From: an uncultured Pelagibacteraceae bacterium
GTDB taxonomy: Bacteria > Pseudomonadota > Alphaproteobacteria > Pelagibacterales > Pelagibacteraceae
Direction: 5' to 3'
Length of the DNA stretch: 50,391 bases
Assembly (NCBI GenBank): GCA_902612235.1
Contig: CACMCJ010000007.1
Span: forward strand, 1 to 50,391
In this document: positions 9,629-19,172 of the stretch, in pieces
Position numbering within the stretch: the stretch's first letter is position 1
Layout: each line of letters starts with the position of its first letter
The notes under the pieces: model-generated
The model's database searches: none
Told to the model about the DNA's origin: nothing
The model's input: the letters and a program-made list of their open reading frames with translations, nothing else
Translations under genes and position numbers: made by a program

Positions 9629-11257
9629 ATGAGTGTATACGAAAAAAATTTAGAGAAAAATAAAGCTAATTTCGTTCCCTTAACACCACTTACTTTTTTA
9701 GTTAGAGCAAAGGATATTTACCCAAATTATGAAGCAGTAATATATGAGGATAGAAATTACACATGGTCAGAGGTTTATAAAAGATGTGTAAAATTTGCCA
9801 GCGCGCTCTCAAAGATTGGTATTAAAAAAGGGGACACTGTCTCTTTTTTGGCCTTTAATACCCCTGAAATATTTGAAGCACATTATTCTGTACCGATGAC
9901 AGGGGCAGTGCTAAATACAATTAATATTCGTTTAGACGCAAAAACGATTTCATATATTTTGGAACATGGAGAAGCAAAAGTATTAGTTGTAGATCGCCAG
10001 CTTCATGTAGAAGTAAAAAAAGCTTTAAGCATTATAAAAAGAAAGATTACCATTATTGATATAAACGATAAGTATGCAGATCAGTCAAAGTGTGAAAAGA
10101 TTGGTGATAGAGAGTATGAAGAATTTTTAAAAACTGGGGATGAGTATTTTCAATGGAAAATGCCCGAGGACGAATGGCAAGCTCTTTCATTAAGTTATAC
10201 TTCAGGTACAACAGGAAATCCTAAAGGAGTGGTATATCATCATAGAGGCTCTTACTTAATGTCTACTGGTAGCGCTACCGCGTGGAACATGCCTAATAGA
10301 TTAAATTTTTTAACAATTGTACCTATGTTTCATTGTAATGGATGGGGTTATCCATGGACTGTACCAATGTTAATAGGTCGAACTATTTGTTTAAGAAATA
10401 TTGACGTAAAAAAAATTTTTGAGTTAATAGACAAATACAACGTTACACATTTTGGAGGCGCTCCTATAGTTTTAAATATGATAACGAGTGCTCCTGAAAA
10501 AGACAGAAAAAAATTAAAACAAAAAGTTTATGTTTTGACTGCCGGAGCGCCACCTCCAAGTATTATTTTTAAAAAAATGAAGAGTCTTGGTTTTGAAGTT
10601 ATGCATGTATATGGATTAACAGAAACATACGGTCACGTAACACAATGTGCTTGGAATGAGTCTTGGGATGAACTTAATGAAGAAAAACAAAATGAAATTA
10701 AAGCAAGACAAGGTGTTCGATATCCAAATACTGAAGGTGTAGCTATAATGGATCCTGAAACTATGAAAGAAGCACCTAAAGACGGTAAAACTATTGGTGA
10801 GATAATGATCAAAGGTAATGTGGTAATGAAAGGATATTTTAAGGATAAAGATGCAACCGATAAAGCTATGAAGGGGGGTTGGTTTCACACTGGGGATTTA
10901 GCGGTAATGCATCCTGATGGATATGTAAAAATTCAAGATAGATCGAAAGATATAATTATTTCTGGTGGTGAAAATATTTCATCTATAGAAATTGAAAATA
11001 CTTTAGCAAAACATCCATCCGTATCTATCGCAGCTGTTGTTGCAAAACCTGATGATAAGTGGGGTGAGGTACCATGTGCATTCATAGAAATGGTAAAAGA
11101 TAAACCGGTCACAGAAAAAGAACTAATCTCTTTTTGCAAAGAAACTTTAGCGGGATTTAAAGTTCCAAAAAAAGTGGAATTTTGTGATCTACCAAAAACC
11201 TCTACAGGAAAGATACAAAAATTTGAGTTAAGAAAAAAAGCTAAAGAATTAAACTAA
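9629..11257 (+). CDS. dmdB: Acyl-CoA ligase, DmdB-like
   Basis: AMP-forming CoA ligase of 542 aa. The phosphate-binding loop SYTSGTTGNPKG ends at residue 200. The YGLTETYG motif, GWFHTGDLA, and DRSKDIIISGGENIS hinge region are all intact. The C-terminal catalytic Lys528 is in STGKIQK. The YHHRG and VPMFHCNGWGYPW stretches resemble DmdB (methylmercaptopropionate-CoA ligase) and related fatty-acyl ligases. It begins 2 nt after the dmdC-like stop. It would activate the acid left after DMSP demethylation so that the dehydrogenase can act on it. A short or medium-chain fatty-acid ligase is the alternative. Confidence 0.82.
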   Translation: MSVYEKNLEKNKANFVPLTPLTFLVRAKDIYPNYEAVIYEDRNYTWSEVYKRCVKFASALSKIGIKKGDTVSFLAFNTPEIFEAHYSVPMTGAVLNTINIRLDAKTISYILEHGEAKVLVVDRQLHVEVKKALSIIKRKITIIDINDKYADQSKCEKIGDREYEEFLKTGDEYFQWKMPEDEWQALSLSYTSGTTGNPKGVVYHHRGSYLMSTGSATAWNMPNRLNFLTIVPMFHCNGWGYPWTVPMLIGRTICLRNIDVKKIFELIDKYNVTHFGGAPIVLNMITSAPEKDRKKLKQKVYVLTAGAPPPSIIFKKMKSLGFEVMHVYGLTETYGHVTQCAWNESWDELNEEKQNEIKARQGVRYPNTEGVAIMDPETMKEAPKDGKTIGEIMIKGNVVMKGYFKDKDATDKAMKGGWFHTGDLAVMHPDGYVKIQDRSKDIIISGGENISSIEIENTLAKHPSVSIAAVVAKPDDKWGEVPCAFIEMVKDKPVTEKELISFCKETLAGFKVPKKVEFCDLPKTSTGKIQKFELRKKAKELN

Positions 11258-11270
11258 TTTAATTATAATA

Positions 11271-11720
11271 ATGGAAAAAATTTCAATTAATCTTAAGTGG
11301 AGTCTTGATGGTGGAAAATTATCACCTGGTAAATATTCAAATAAACATCAAATAAAATTTAATGATGAGATCGTTATTAACGGTGATGCGGCTCCAGACT
11401 GGAACGGAAATAAACAAAATAGTAATCCAGAACAAGCGCTTGCAGCAGCTTTAAGCAGTTGTCACATGATGACATTTTTAGCTCTTGCTGCCAAAATGAA
11501 TTGGCCAGTATCGGGATATACAGATAACGCGATAGCTACTTTAGGAAAAAATTCCAAAGGCAAAATGTCAGTAACAAATATTGAATTAAATCCAAAGATA
11601 GCATTTTCAAAAGAATTTTCTATAGATGAAAACAAAATGAAAGAGGTGCAAGAGAGAGCTCATCGATATTGTTTTATAGCTAACTCTTTGTCAGATGAAG
11701 TAAAGGTAAAGATTAATTAA
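11271..11720 (+). CDS. OsmC-family peroxiredoxin
   Basis: OsmC/Ohr-type thiol peroxidase of 149 aa, complete for the family. The two redox cysteines expected of the family are present: Cys64 in LSSCHMM and Cys134 in RYCFIANSL. The family reduces organic hydroperoxides with dithiol cofactors in the cytoplasm. It sits in the middle of the acyl-CoA operon, 13 nt after the ligase and 3 nt before the next gene. A role in handling peroxides or reactive thiol or sulfur products of the pathway is plausible, but this is inference from context. Confidence 0.87.
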   Translation: MEKISINLKWSLDGGKLSPGKYSNKHQIKFNDEIVINGDAAPDWNGNKQNSNPEQALAAALSSCHMMTFLALAAKMNWPVSGYTDNAIATLGKNSKGKMSVTNIELNPKIAFSKEFSIDENKMKEVQERAHRYCFIANSLSDEVKVKIN

Positions 11721-11723
11721 CCC

Positions 11724-12533
11724 ATGAATTATAGAAAAAATAGCAAGGTTTTAGAAACTTATTTAAACGAAAATGGGGTAATACGTTTTAACTTAAATAG
11801 CCCAGAGAATTTAAATGCTCTTTCTGAAAATATGATGAATTCATTACAAAATGCTTTAGACAAGGCAATTATTAATAAAAATGTAAGAGTAATAATAATT
11901 TCAGGAGAAGGGTCAACATTTTCATCTGGACATGACCTAAAAGATCTTAAAGCTGCAAGAAAAAGTGCAGATAAAGGAAAAAAATATTTTTTAAAGATAA
12001 TGAAAAAATGCTCAAAAATGATGCAAACAATAATTAAGTGTCCAAAACCAATAATCGCAGAGGTCGCTGGAACAGCTACAGCCGCTGGGTGCCAATTAGT
12101 TGCAAGTTGTGATTTAGCATACGCAAGTAGTTCAGCTAAATTTGCAACGCCTGGAGTAAATATAGGTCTATTTTGTTCTACACCCATGGTTGCTATTTCA
12201 AGAAACTTAACAAACAAACATTCTATGGAAATGCTTTTAACAGGAGAATTAATTTCATCAGATAAAGCCGCTAAAATTGGTTTAATCAATGATGTTATTG
12301 AAATAAATGAACTTAAAGACTTTGTGTTAAATAAAGCTGAAAAAATTTCAAAAAAATCCTCAGTAACTTTAAAAATTGGTAAAGAAGCTTTTTATAAGCA
12401 ATTAGATATGAAACTTTCCGATGCTTATGATTATGCCTCAAAAGTAATGGTTCAAAATATGCTTAAACTTGATGCAAAAGAGGGTATCGATGCTTTTATT
12501 GATAAACGAGAACCTAACTGGAAAGATAAATAA
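11724..12533 (+). CDS. Crotonase-fold protein, ECHDC3-like, catalytic glutamates absent
   Basis: Enoyl-CoA hydratase/isomerase superfamily protein of 269 aa. The oxyanion-hole motif FSSGHDLKDL is present (residues 67-76). At the two positions that hold catalytic glutamates in crotonase, this protein has Gln124 (AAGCQLV) and Gly144 (ATPGVNIG). The stretch around SAKFATPGVNIGLFCSTP is characteristic of the ECHDC3-like group. It is therefore unlikely to be a standard hydratase and is not a simple DmdD equivalent. Its place in the operon suggests it binds a CoA thioester. The activity (hydrolase, isomerase or another) is unknown to me. Confidence 0.85.
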   Translation: MNYRKNSKVLETYLNENGVIRFNLNSPENLNALSENMMNSLQNALDKAIINKNVRVIIISGEGSTFSSGHDLKDLKAARKSADKGKKYFLKIMKKCSKMMQTIIKCPKPIIAEVAGTATAAGCQLVASCDLAYASSSAKFATPGVNIGLFCSTPMVAISRNLTNKHSMEMLLTGELISSDKAAKIGLINDVIEINELKDFVLNKAEKISKKSSVTLKIGKEAFYKQLDMKLSDAYDYASKVMVQNMLKLDAKEGIDAFIDKREPNWKDK

Positions 12534-12553
12534 TTTTTAATAAAGGTTTTGAA

Positions 12554-13330
12554 TTGATTACAGAAATTAAAAAGAAAAAAATATTTTCAAATGATGTTGG
12601 ACATCCTTTTGATATAAAAAAACCGACTATCATTCTATTACATGGCAGCGGCCAATCTCATGTTGTTTGGTCCTTAACTGATCAATTTTTAGCTGACAAA
12701 GGATTTAATGTATTTACCTTAGATCTTCCAGGACATGGTAATTCTGAAGGACCTTGTTTAAAATCAATAGAAGAAATATCAAATTGGATAAATGATTTTG
12801 TTGATCATGTTGGTATTGAAAAATCTATATTGATTGCTCATTCACAAGGATGCTTAGAGGCTCTCGAATTTGCGAAAAGCTTCCCAAAAAAAGTTGAAAA
12901 AATTGTTTTTATTGCTGGGTCCTATTCTATACCTGTTAACAAAAGTTTAATTGATTTAGCTTTATCTGGTGATATGGAAGCTATAAATTTAATGATGAAA
13001 TGGGGATATGGATCCTCAAAACAATTTATTGGAGGCAATCCATTACAAAAAATACTTAATTCTTCTAGAGAGATTAGAGAAGTTTTGGCAGTAGATCTTA
13101 TTGCTTGTAATAATTATAAAAATGGTGTTGATGCAGTGAAAAGCATAACTTGTCCAACATTTTTTATTTTTGGTGAAATTGATAAAATGATAAAACTAGA
13201 ATTAGGAAAAAAATTTGCAAGCATGATTAAAAATTCTGAAATTCATATAATAAAAGATTGTGGGCATATGATTATATTTGAAAATGCATTCGAAATGAGG
13301 GAGAAAATTTTAGAATTTGTAAATAAATGA
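12554..13330 (+). CDS. Alpha/beta-hydrolase fold protein
   Basis: Alpha/beta hydrolase of 258 aa with the HGSG oxyanion motif at 30-33, DLPGHGNS, nucleophile Ser97 in AHSQG, a probable acid in FGEIDKM, and the catalytic His in [10 protein letters not shown] accept the TTG start at 12554 because AAAGG lies 7 nt before it and no in-frame ATG occurs until well inside the fold. The stop overlaps the dmdA start by 4 nt (ATGA), so it is in the same operon. The substrate is unknown; a thioesterase or esterase step on a pathway intermediate is conceivable. Confidence 0.85.
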   Translation: MITEIKKKKIFSNDVGHPFDIKKPTIILLHGSGQSHVVWSLTDQFLADKGFNVFTLDLPGHGNSEGPCLKSIEEISNWINDFVDHVGIEKSILIAHSQGCLEALEFAKSFPKKVEKIVFIAGSYSIPVNKSLIDLALSGDMEAINLMMKWGYGSSKQFIGGNPLQKILNSSREIREVLAVDLIACNNYKNGVDAVKSITCPTFFIFGEIDKMIKLELGKKFASMIKNSEIHIIKDCGHMIIFENAFEMREKILEFVNK

Positions 13331-13656
13331 AAAATTTTTTAATAAGTAAGTCCAGAAGAGTTAGATCAACGCCTTTTACTTCGAGAATCGAAAAACAAGG
13401 AGTAAAAAGCTATACAGTTTATAATCACATGCTTTTGCCAACTACTTTTTCTTCAGTTGAAGAAGAGTATTTACATTTAAAAAAAGATGTTCAGATCTGG
13501 GATGTCTCAGTACAGAGAGAAATTGAAATAACAGGAGTAGATTCTTACAATCTTGTCCAACTCATGACTTGTAGAGATTTATCAAAATCAAAAATTGGTA
13601 GCTGTTACTACTGTCCATTAGTGGATGTTAGCGGAGGTTTGATTAATGATCCTTTA
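13327..13656 (+). pseudogene. dmdA: Truncated DMSP demethylase (N-terminal ~109 residues)
   Basis: The first 109 or so residues match the aminomethyltransferase-like DMSP demethylase DmdA, which moves a methyl group from DMSP to tetrahydrofolate. Typical stretches are [43 protein letters not shown] and GGLINDP. Full-length DmdA is about 370 aa, so some 70% is missing. After 13656 the reading frame stays open to 13848, but that part is only the antisense strand of gyrA. The start overlaps the hydrolase stop (ATGA). The break coincides with the break in gyrA, so I treat it as cut by a rearrangement or assembly joint rather than as gradual decay. Confidence 0.88.
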
Positions 13657-15698
13657 CAAATTTTTACACCAATAATTTTATCATCTTGGTCTAATTTCAT
13701 CGCAATTTTCCCACTATTATTAATATTTACAAAATCTTCCAGAGTATTTTTTCTTATATTCCCTTTTGCTGTAGCAAAAACAATCATCATGTTTTTCCAT
13801 TCTGACTCATCCTCTGGTAAAGGCATTATTGAACTAATAGAGTGGTGATTTTTTAAAGGCAAGATATTAAATATTGACTTTCCTTTAGACGCGGCTGTGC
13901 CTTCTGGAATTTTGTGAGCTTTTATCTTGTAAACTAATCCTTGTGTAGAAAAAAACAATACAGGTGTATGAGTATTAGCAGTAAAAATTTGAACTACAAA
14001 ATCCTCTGCTCTTGTTGAAATTCCAGTCTTTCCTTTGCCACCTCTTCTTTGTGCTTTTAGGGAACTCAACGGACTCCTTTTTATATACCCTTGATTTGTA
14101 ATACTTATTACAACTGACTCTTTCTGAATAGTTTCCTCAATGTTGTAATTTAATACAGCATCAATAATTTTTGTTTTTCTTGGTTTACCAAATTTATCTT
14201 TAATATTTTCAAGTTCTCTAGTGATAAGTTTATAGAGTTCTTTTTTTGAATTGATGATTTTATTAAATTCCAAAATTAACTCTGCCAGGTTATTTACTTC
14301 TCCTTCAATTTCTCCAATTCCAAAAGCTGTCAATTTTTGTAATCTTAATTCTAAAATAGCACTAACTTGTTTTATTGTTAATTGATAACTTGAAATATTT
14401 TTCTTTTTTTCAATCAAATTAATTAATTTAGTACTTTTTTTAATCTTCCACTTTTTATTTAAAAGATTTTTTTTTGCAATATTTGTATCTTTTGAATTTT
14501 TAATTATTTTGATTACTTCATCGATATTTTCAACTGCTGAAGCAAGACCAATTAATATGTGCGCTCTTTCCTCGGCTCTTTTTAAATCAAATTTTACTCT
14601 TTTTGTTACAGTGTCTTCTCTAAATTTAAGAAATTCAGAGATGAAATCTTTTAGATTTAATATTTTTGGCTTACTATTAACAATTGCAAGAGTATTGAAT
14701 CCAAATGAACTTTCTATATTTGTTAGTTTGTAAAGCTGTCTTCTTATAGTTTCAGGTTCAACTGCCTTTCTTAATTCAATTACTACCCTTATTCCCTCTC
14801 TATTTGACTCATCTCTAATATCTCTTATTCCCTCGATTTTTTTATCTCTTACTAATTGTGCAATTTTTTCTATTAGTAATGATTTATTCACTTGATATGG
14901 TATTGATTTTATAATTAAACTTTCTCTTCCACTTTTTTTTTCTTCGAGATCTATCTCACCTCTAATTTTAAATGACCCTCTTCCTTGATTATAACCTTGT
15001 TTTAAAATATCTTTACCAATAATAATTCCCCCTGTAGGAAAATCTGGTCCAGGAACAAATTTCATTAACTGACCAATCGTTATGTCTTTGTTACCGATGT
15101 ACGCAATAGTGGCATTTATAATTTCAGAGAGATTATGTGGAGGAATACTAGTTGCCATACCAACAGCGATACCTCCTGCACCATTTACAAGTATATTAGG
15201 AAATTGTGAAGGGAGAACCTCAGGTTCTTTTTCTGTCTCATCATAATTTGATCTATAAGTAACAGTATTTTTTTCTAAATCTTCAGTTAAGTATTGGGCT
15301 ATTTTTCCAAGCTTTGTTTCTGTATACCTCATTGCAGCTGGAGGATCGCCGTCTATCGATCCAAAATTTCCTTGTCCAGATATTAAAGGAAGACTCATTG
15401 AAAAATCCTGCACTAACCTAACTAGAGCATCATAAACAGACTGGTCTCCATGAGGATGATATTTACCTATTACATCACCAACTATTCTTGCAGATTTTCT
15501 GTAAGATTTAGACCAATCATATCCACCTTTGTACATAGCATATATTATTCTTCTATGGACTGGTTTAAGTCCGTCTCTAACATCAGGTAATGCTCTACTA
15601 ACAATAACACTCATTGCATAAGACAAATAAGATGAACTCATTTCGTCTTGTACAAATATTGGTTTAAAAGACTTATTCTCTATTATTGTTTTTTCCAT
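13608..15698 (-). CDS. gyrA: DNA gyrase subunit A, C-terminally truncated at the breakpoint
   Basis: Type II topoisomerase A subunit, which breaks and reseals DNA to introduce negative supercoils. The ORF gives 696 aa where the family usually has 850-900. The catalytic Tyr125 (AMRYTET), the breakage domain and the GyrA-box QRRGGKG (about 550-556) are intact. The beta-pinwheel stops after residue 681, and residues 682-696 are antisense dmdA. About a third of the C-terminal DNA-wrapping domain or more is therefore lost. Gln86 ([10 protein letters not shown]) occupies the position of E. coli Ser83 in the quinolone-determining region. It follows ssb by 5 nt, a normal arrangement. An essential gene is unlikely to end this way, so an artefact is the first suspicion. 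Confidence 0.93.
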   Translation of the reverse strand: MEKTIIENKSFKPIFVQDEMSSSYLSYAMSVIVSRALPDVRDGLKPVHRRIIYAMYKGGYDWSKSYRKSARIVGDVIGKYHPHGDQSVYDALVRLVQDFSMSLPLISGQGNFGSIDGDPPAAMRYTETKLGKIAQYLTEDLEKNTVTYRSNYDETEKEPEVLPSQFPNILVNGAGGIAVGMATSIPPHNLSEIINATIAYIGNKDITIGQLMKFVPGPDFPTGGIIIGKDILKQGYNQGRGSFKIRGEIDLEEKKSGRESLIIKSIPYQVNKSLLIEKIAQLVRDKKIEGIRDIRDESNREGIRVVIELRKAVEPETIRRQLYKLTNIESSFGFNTLAIVNSKPKILNLKDFISEFLKFREDTVTKRVKFDLKRAEERAHILIGLASAVENIDEVIKIIKNSKDTNIAKKNLLNKKWKIKKSTKLINLIEKKKNISSYQLTIKQVSAILELRLQKLTAFGIGEIEGEVNNLAELILEFNKIINSKKELYKLITRELENIKDKFGKPRKTKIIDAVLNYNIEETIQKESVVISITNQGYIKRSPLSSLKAQRRGGKGKTGISTRAEDFVVQIFTANTHTPVLFFSTQGLVYKIKAHKIPEGTAASKGKSIFNILPLKNHHSISSIMPLPEDESEWKNMMIVFATAKGNIRKNTLEDFVNINNSGKIAMKLDQDDKIIGVKICKGSLIKPPLTSTNGQ
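13650..13662. other. Breakpoint joining dmdA (+) to gyrA (-) tail to tail
   Basis: Up to about 13653 the + strand encodes authentic-looking DmdA (INDP). From about 13656 upward the - strand encodes authentic GyrA, whose last credible residue is Cys681 at 13656-13658. Past the joint each frame reads antisense of the other gene. The changeover lies in the A/T-rich stretch CTTTACAAATTT. Confidence 0.85.
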
Positions 15699-15703
15699 AA
15701 AGT

Positions 15704-16165
15704 TTAAAATGGAATTTCATCATCTAAATCTTTTGTATCTTGATTTAGATTGTCGTTTGGTAACGAGCTTTTATTTTCTTGTATTAAGTTAGAATTTTCA
15801 TTTTTACTATTTCTACTATCTAACATTGTTAAACTAGAATTATAGCCCTGAAGAACTATTTCTGTAGAATATTTATCTTGACCAGAAGTCTCATCCTTCC
15901 ATTTTCTGGTGCTTAATTGACCTTCAATATAAACATTCGCTCCTTTTTTTAAATATTGTTGAACAACATTAACTAACCCCTCATTAAAAATAACAACTCT
16001 ATGCCACTCCGTTTTTTCTTTTCGCTCTCCACTAGATTTATCTTTCCAAGATTGGCTTGTAGCAATACTCAATCTAGCAACGTTTTTTCCATTAACCATC
16101 TGCTTAATATCTGGATCTGCGCCTAAACGACCTATTAATTGTACTTTATTTAAACTTCCTGACAT
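15704..16165 (-). CDS. ssb: Single-stranded DNA-binding protein
   Basis: Protects single-stranded DNA in replication and repair. It is 153 aa with an N-terminal OB fold (VQLIGRLGADP, then TEWHRVVIFN and GANVYIEGQL). An Asn/Ser-rich linker follows and then the acidic tip DDEIPF at residues 148-153, which recruits partner proteins. The gene precedes gyrA by 5 nt on the same strand and diverges from uvrA across about 100 nt. No GTTC-N7-GTTC LexA box is visible in that spacer. Confidence 0.97.
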   Translation of the reverse strand: MSGSLNKVQLIGRLGADPDIKQMVNGKNVARLSIATSQSWKDKSSGERKEKTEWHRVVIFNEGLVNVVQQYLKKGANVYIEGQLSTRKWKDETSGQDKYSTEIVLQGYNSSLTMLDSRNSKNENSNLIQENKSSLPNDNLNQDTKDLDDEIPF

Positions 16166-16266
16166 AATATTTTGACAAAATTTGTGAATTTATTTATTAA
16201 ATTTTTTTAATTCTTATATCACAATTGATTAATAAATATAAGATCATTATTATTTTATAAAAAAAT
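16166..16266. promoter_or_regulatory. Divergent ssb / uvrA intergenic region
   Basis: A 101-nt A/T-rich spacer that must hold the start signals of both ssb (-) and uvrA (+). TATAAG and TATAAA-like boxes occur on the + side near 16238 and 16255, but no convincing paired -35 is seen. I looked for the alphaproteobacterial LexA repeat and did not find it. Confidence 0.35.
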
Positions 16267-19146
16267 ATGTTGAAAAAAATCGTTGTAAAAGGGGCTAAAG
16301 AACACAACTTAAAAAATGTTTCTCTAGATATCCCAAAAGAGAAGCTAGTTGTCATTACTGGTCTGTCTGGATCAGGAAAATCATCTTTGGCGTTTGATAC
16401 CATCTACGCAGAAGGTCAAAGAAGATATGTTGAAAGCTTATCCTCTTATGCAAGACAATTCTTAGATAAGATGAAAAAACCAAAAGTAGATTTAATTGAG
16501 GGTCTTAGTCCTGCAATCTCAATCGAGCAAAAAAATACGTCAAAAAATCCTAGATCAACTGTTGCCACTGTTACTGAAATTTATGATTACATGCGTGTCT
16601 TGTTTGCAAGAGTTGGAATTCCTTATTCGCCATTTACTGGAAAACCAATCGTATCCCAACCAATAAGTGAAATGGTAGATAAAATAAAAAAACTACCTCA
16701 AAATAGCACAATTTATTTGTTATCACCTGTAGTAAGAGGCAGAAAAGGAGAATATAAAAAAGAGATCCAAAATTACAAAAAAAGAGGCTTTTCAAAAATT
16801 AAAGTAGACGGAAAATATCTAAATATTGACGAATTTCCAAATTTAAATAAAAAGGTGAAACATGATATTTCAATCGTTGTAGATAGAATAATTTTAAATT
16901 CAAAAATTGGTAATAGATTAGCTGATAGTGTGGAGACTGCTGTAAATTTATCTAATGGTTTGCTGATAGTAGAGTATGAAAATGAGACAATACCAAAGAA
17001 ATTTAGAAAACTTGAGAGTGTTTTATTTTCATCAAAATTTTCTTGTCCAGAGAGTGGTTTTACTATTGAAGAAATTGAACCCAGATTATTCTCATTTAAT
17101 TCTCCTTTTGGTGCATGCGAAGAGTGCGAAGGTATAGGGCATAATCTTAATGTAGATCCTAATTTAGTTATTCCAGATACAAAAAAAAGCTTACAAGATG
17201 GAGCTATTGAGCCTTGGGCAAAATCTACAAGTTTATATTACGCACAAACTTTAGCTTCGTTAGCTAAACACTTTAAATTTTCATTGACAGAACAATGGAA
17301 AAAAATCCCAAAAAAATTTCAAGAAATTATTTTATATGGTTCAGATGATGAAGAAATAAAATTTTCTTACGATGATGGATATGAGACTTATAATACAAAA
17401 AAAACTTTTGAGGGTGTAATAAATAATCTTGAGAGACGATATTTAGAGACTGATAGTGAGTGGAAAAGAGAAGAAATATCACAATACCAAAGTGAGTCTG
17501 ACTGTGAGAAATGTAAAGGGATGAGACTGAAAGATGAAGCCTTATGTATAAAAATTAACTCATTAAACATAAGTGAGATTACTGAAAAATCTATCGATGA
17601 AGCTCAGAAATGGTTTGCTAATTTAATCAATGTTTTGTCTGATAGAGAAAATAAAATTGCCCAACACATCTTAAAAGAAATAAATGAGAGACTCAGCTTT
17701 CTTCTTAATGTTGGTCTTAACTACTTAACACTATCGAGAGAGTCAGGAACACTTTCTGGAGGTGAGGCGCAAAGAATTAGATTAGCATCTCAAATTGGAT
17801 CAGGATTGACTGGAGTACTATACGTTTTAGATGAACCATCAATTGGCTTACATCAAAGAGATAATAAAAAATTAATTGCTGCTTTAAAAAAATTAAGGGA
17901 CTTAGGTAATACGGTAATAGTTGTAGAACATGATATCGAAACTATGGAAAATTCAGATCATATTATTGATATTGGTCCAGAAGCTGGGCTTAATGGTGGT
18001 GAGATAGTAGCTGAAGGTAATGTTAAAGAAATAATTAAAAATGAGAAAAGTATAACTGGAAGTTATCTTTCTGGCAGTAAATACATTCCTATTCCAAGAA
18101 AAAGAAGAACTGCAAAAAATGGAAGATTTATTGAGATCAGTGGTGCAAGCGGAAACAACTTAAAAAAAGTTCATCTAAAAATTCCAGTTGGAACTTTTAC
18201 TTGTGTAACCGGTGTTTCAGGAAGCGGGAAATCAACATTAATTTTACATACTTTGTATAACGCATTTAATCTTATGCTAAATAAAAATAAAAGTAGAAAA
18301 GTACCAAAGGCTTTTACCGGTTTCAAAGGTACTGAATTAATTGATAAAATTATTGACATTGACCAGTCACCAATTGGGAGAACTCCTAGATCAAACCCTG
18401 CAACATACACTGGTGCTTTTGGCCCCATAAGAGAATGGTTTGCAAGTTTACCAGAATCTAAAGCAAGAGGTTACAAGGTTGGAAGGTATTCTTTTAATGT
18501 AAAAGGAGGAAGATGTGAAACTTGTGAGGGAGATGGAGTTATAACATATGAAATGCACTTTCTCCCTGATGTTTTTATACCTTGCGATACTTGTAAAGGA
18601 GCAAGATACAACAGAGAAACTTTAGAGATTAGATTTAAAAACAAAAATATAGCAGATGTTTTAGATATGACAGTAGATGAAGGTTGTGAATTTTTCGAAA
18701 ATATACAAAATATTAAATCTAAATTGATTACCCTAAAACACGTAGGCTTGGGTTATATGAAAATTGGGCAGCAAGCTACTACTTTATCAGGTGGAGAAGC
18801 TCAAAGAATAAAATTAGCTAAGGAACTATCAAAAAGGCCAACTGGTAGAACGCTTTATATTTTAGATGAACCTACTACTGGTCTTCATTCTCATGATATA
18901 AAAAAACTACTCGAAATATTACAGGCATTTGCAAATACTGGAAATACAGTTGTGGTTATAGAGCATAATTTAGACGTAATCAAAACCGCAGATCATATTA
19001 TCGATATGGGTCCTGAAGGTGGAATAAATGGTGGTAAAATCATAGCTGAAGGTACCCCAGAAAAAGTATCGTTAGTTGAAGGCAGTTATACTGGTAAATT
19101 TATAAGAGAATTAATTGAAAATTCGAGTATGAAAAAAACTGCCTAA
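16267..19146 (+). CDS. uvrA: Excinuclease ABC subunit A
   Basis: Damage-recognition ATPase of nucleotide excision repair, 959 aa, the full usual length. Two ABC modules are present: Walker [10 protein letters not shown] near residue 33 and GVSGSGKST near residue 655. Each has a signature LSGGEAQR and a Walker B region ([20 protein letters not shown]). The zinc modules are visible as [20 protein letters not shown] and CDTCKG. The first finger reads CPESGF rather than CPxCG, so one cysteine is missing there; I believe this variant recurs in alphaproteobacterial UvrA. UvrB and UvrC are not in this window. Confidence 0.97.
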   Translation: MLKKIVVKGAKEHNLKNVSLDIPKEKLVVITGLSGSGKSSLAFDTIYAEGQRRYVESLSSYARQFLDKMKKPKVDLIEGLSPAISIEQKNTSKNPRSTVATVTEIYDYMRVLFARVGIPYSPFTGKPIVSQPISEMVDKIKKLPQNSTIYLLSPVVRGRKGEYKKEIQNYKKRGFSKIKVDGKYLNIDEFPNLNKKVKHDISIVVDRIILNSKIGNRLADSVETAVNLSNGLLIVEYENETIPKKFRKLESVLFSSKFSCPESGFTIEEIEPRLFSFNSPFGACEECEGIGHNLNVDPNLVIPDTKKSLQDGAIEPWAKSTSLYYAQTLASLAKHFKFSLTEQWKKIPKKFQEIILYGSDDEEIKFSYDDGYETYNTKKTFEGVINNLERRYLETDSEWKREEISQYQSESDCEKCKGMRLKDEALCIKINSLNISEITEKSIDEAQKWFANLINVLSDRENKIAQHILKEINERLSFLLNVGLNYLTLSRESGTLSGGEAQRIRLASQIGSGLTGVLYVLDEPSIGLHQRDNKKLIAALKKLRDLGNTVIVVEHDIETMENSDHIIDIGPEAGLNGGEIVAEGNVKEIIKNEKSITGSYLSGSKYIPIPRKRRTAKNGRFIEISGASGNNLKKVHLKIPVGTFTCVTGVSGSGKSTLILHTLYNAFNLMLNKNKSRKVPKAFTGFKGTELIDKIIDIDQSPIGRTPRSNPATYTGAFGPIREWFASLPESKARGYKVGRYSFNVKGGRCETCEGDGVITYEMHFLPDVFIPCDTCKGARYNRETLEIRFKNKNIADVLDMTVDEGCEFFENIQNIKSKLITLKHVGLGYMKIGQQATTLSGGEAQRIKLAKELSKRPTGRTLYILDEPTTGLHSHDIKKLLEILQAFANTGNTVVVIEHNLDVIKTADHIIDMGPEGGINGGKIIAEGTPEKVSLVEGSYTGKFIRELIENSSMKKTA

Positions 19147-19172
19147 AAAAAATAATTATGTTATAATGAATT

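Noticed and set aside
11759-12289. 176-codon open frame on the - strand
   Set aside because: Lies entirely opposite the crotonase-fold gene, shows no family motif and has low-complexity shadow composition.
13657-13848. Continuation of the dmdA reading frame to 13848
   Set aside because: It is only the antisense of gyrA coding sequence and has no DmdA-like residues. The frame is open by chance.
19162-19167. TATAAT as an ordinary promoter for the PuuD-like gene
   Set aside because: It is only 5 nt before the start codon, so the transcript would begin at or after the ATG. Kept only as a curiosity.
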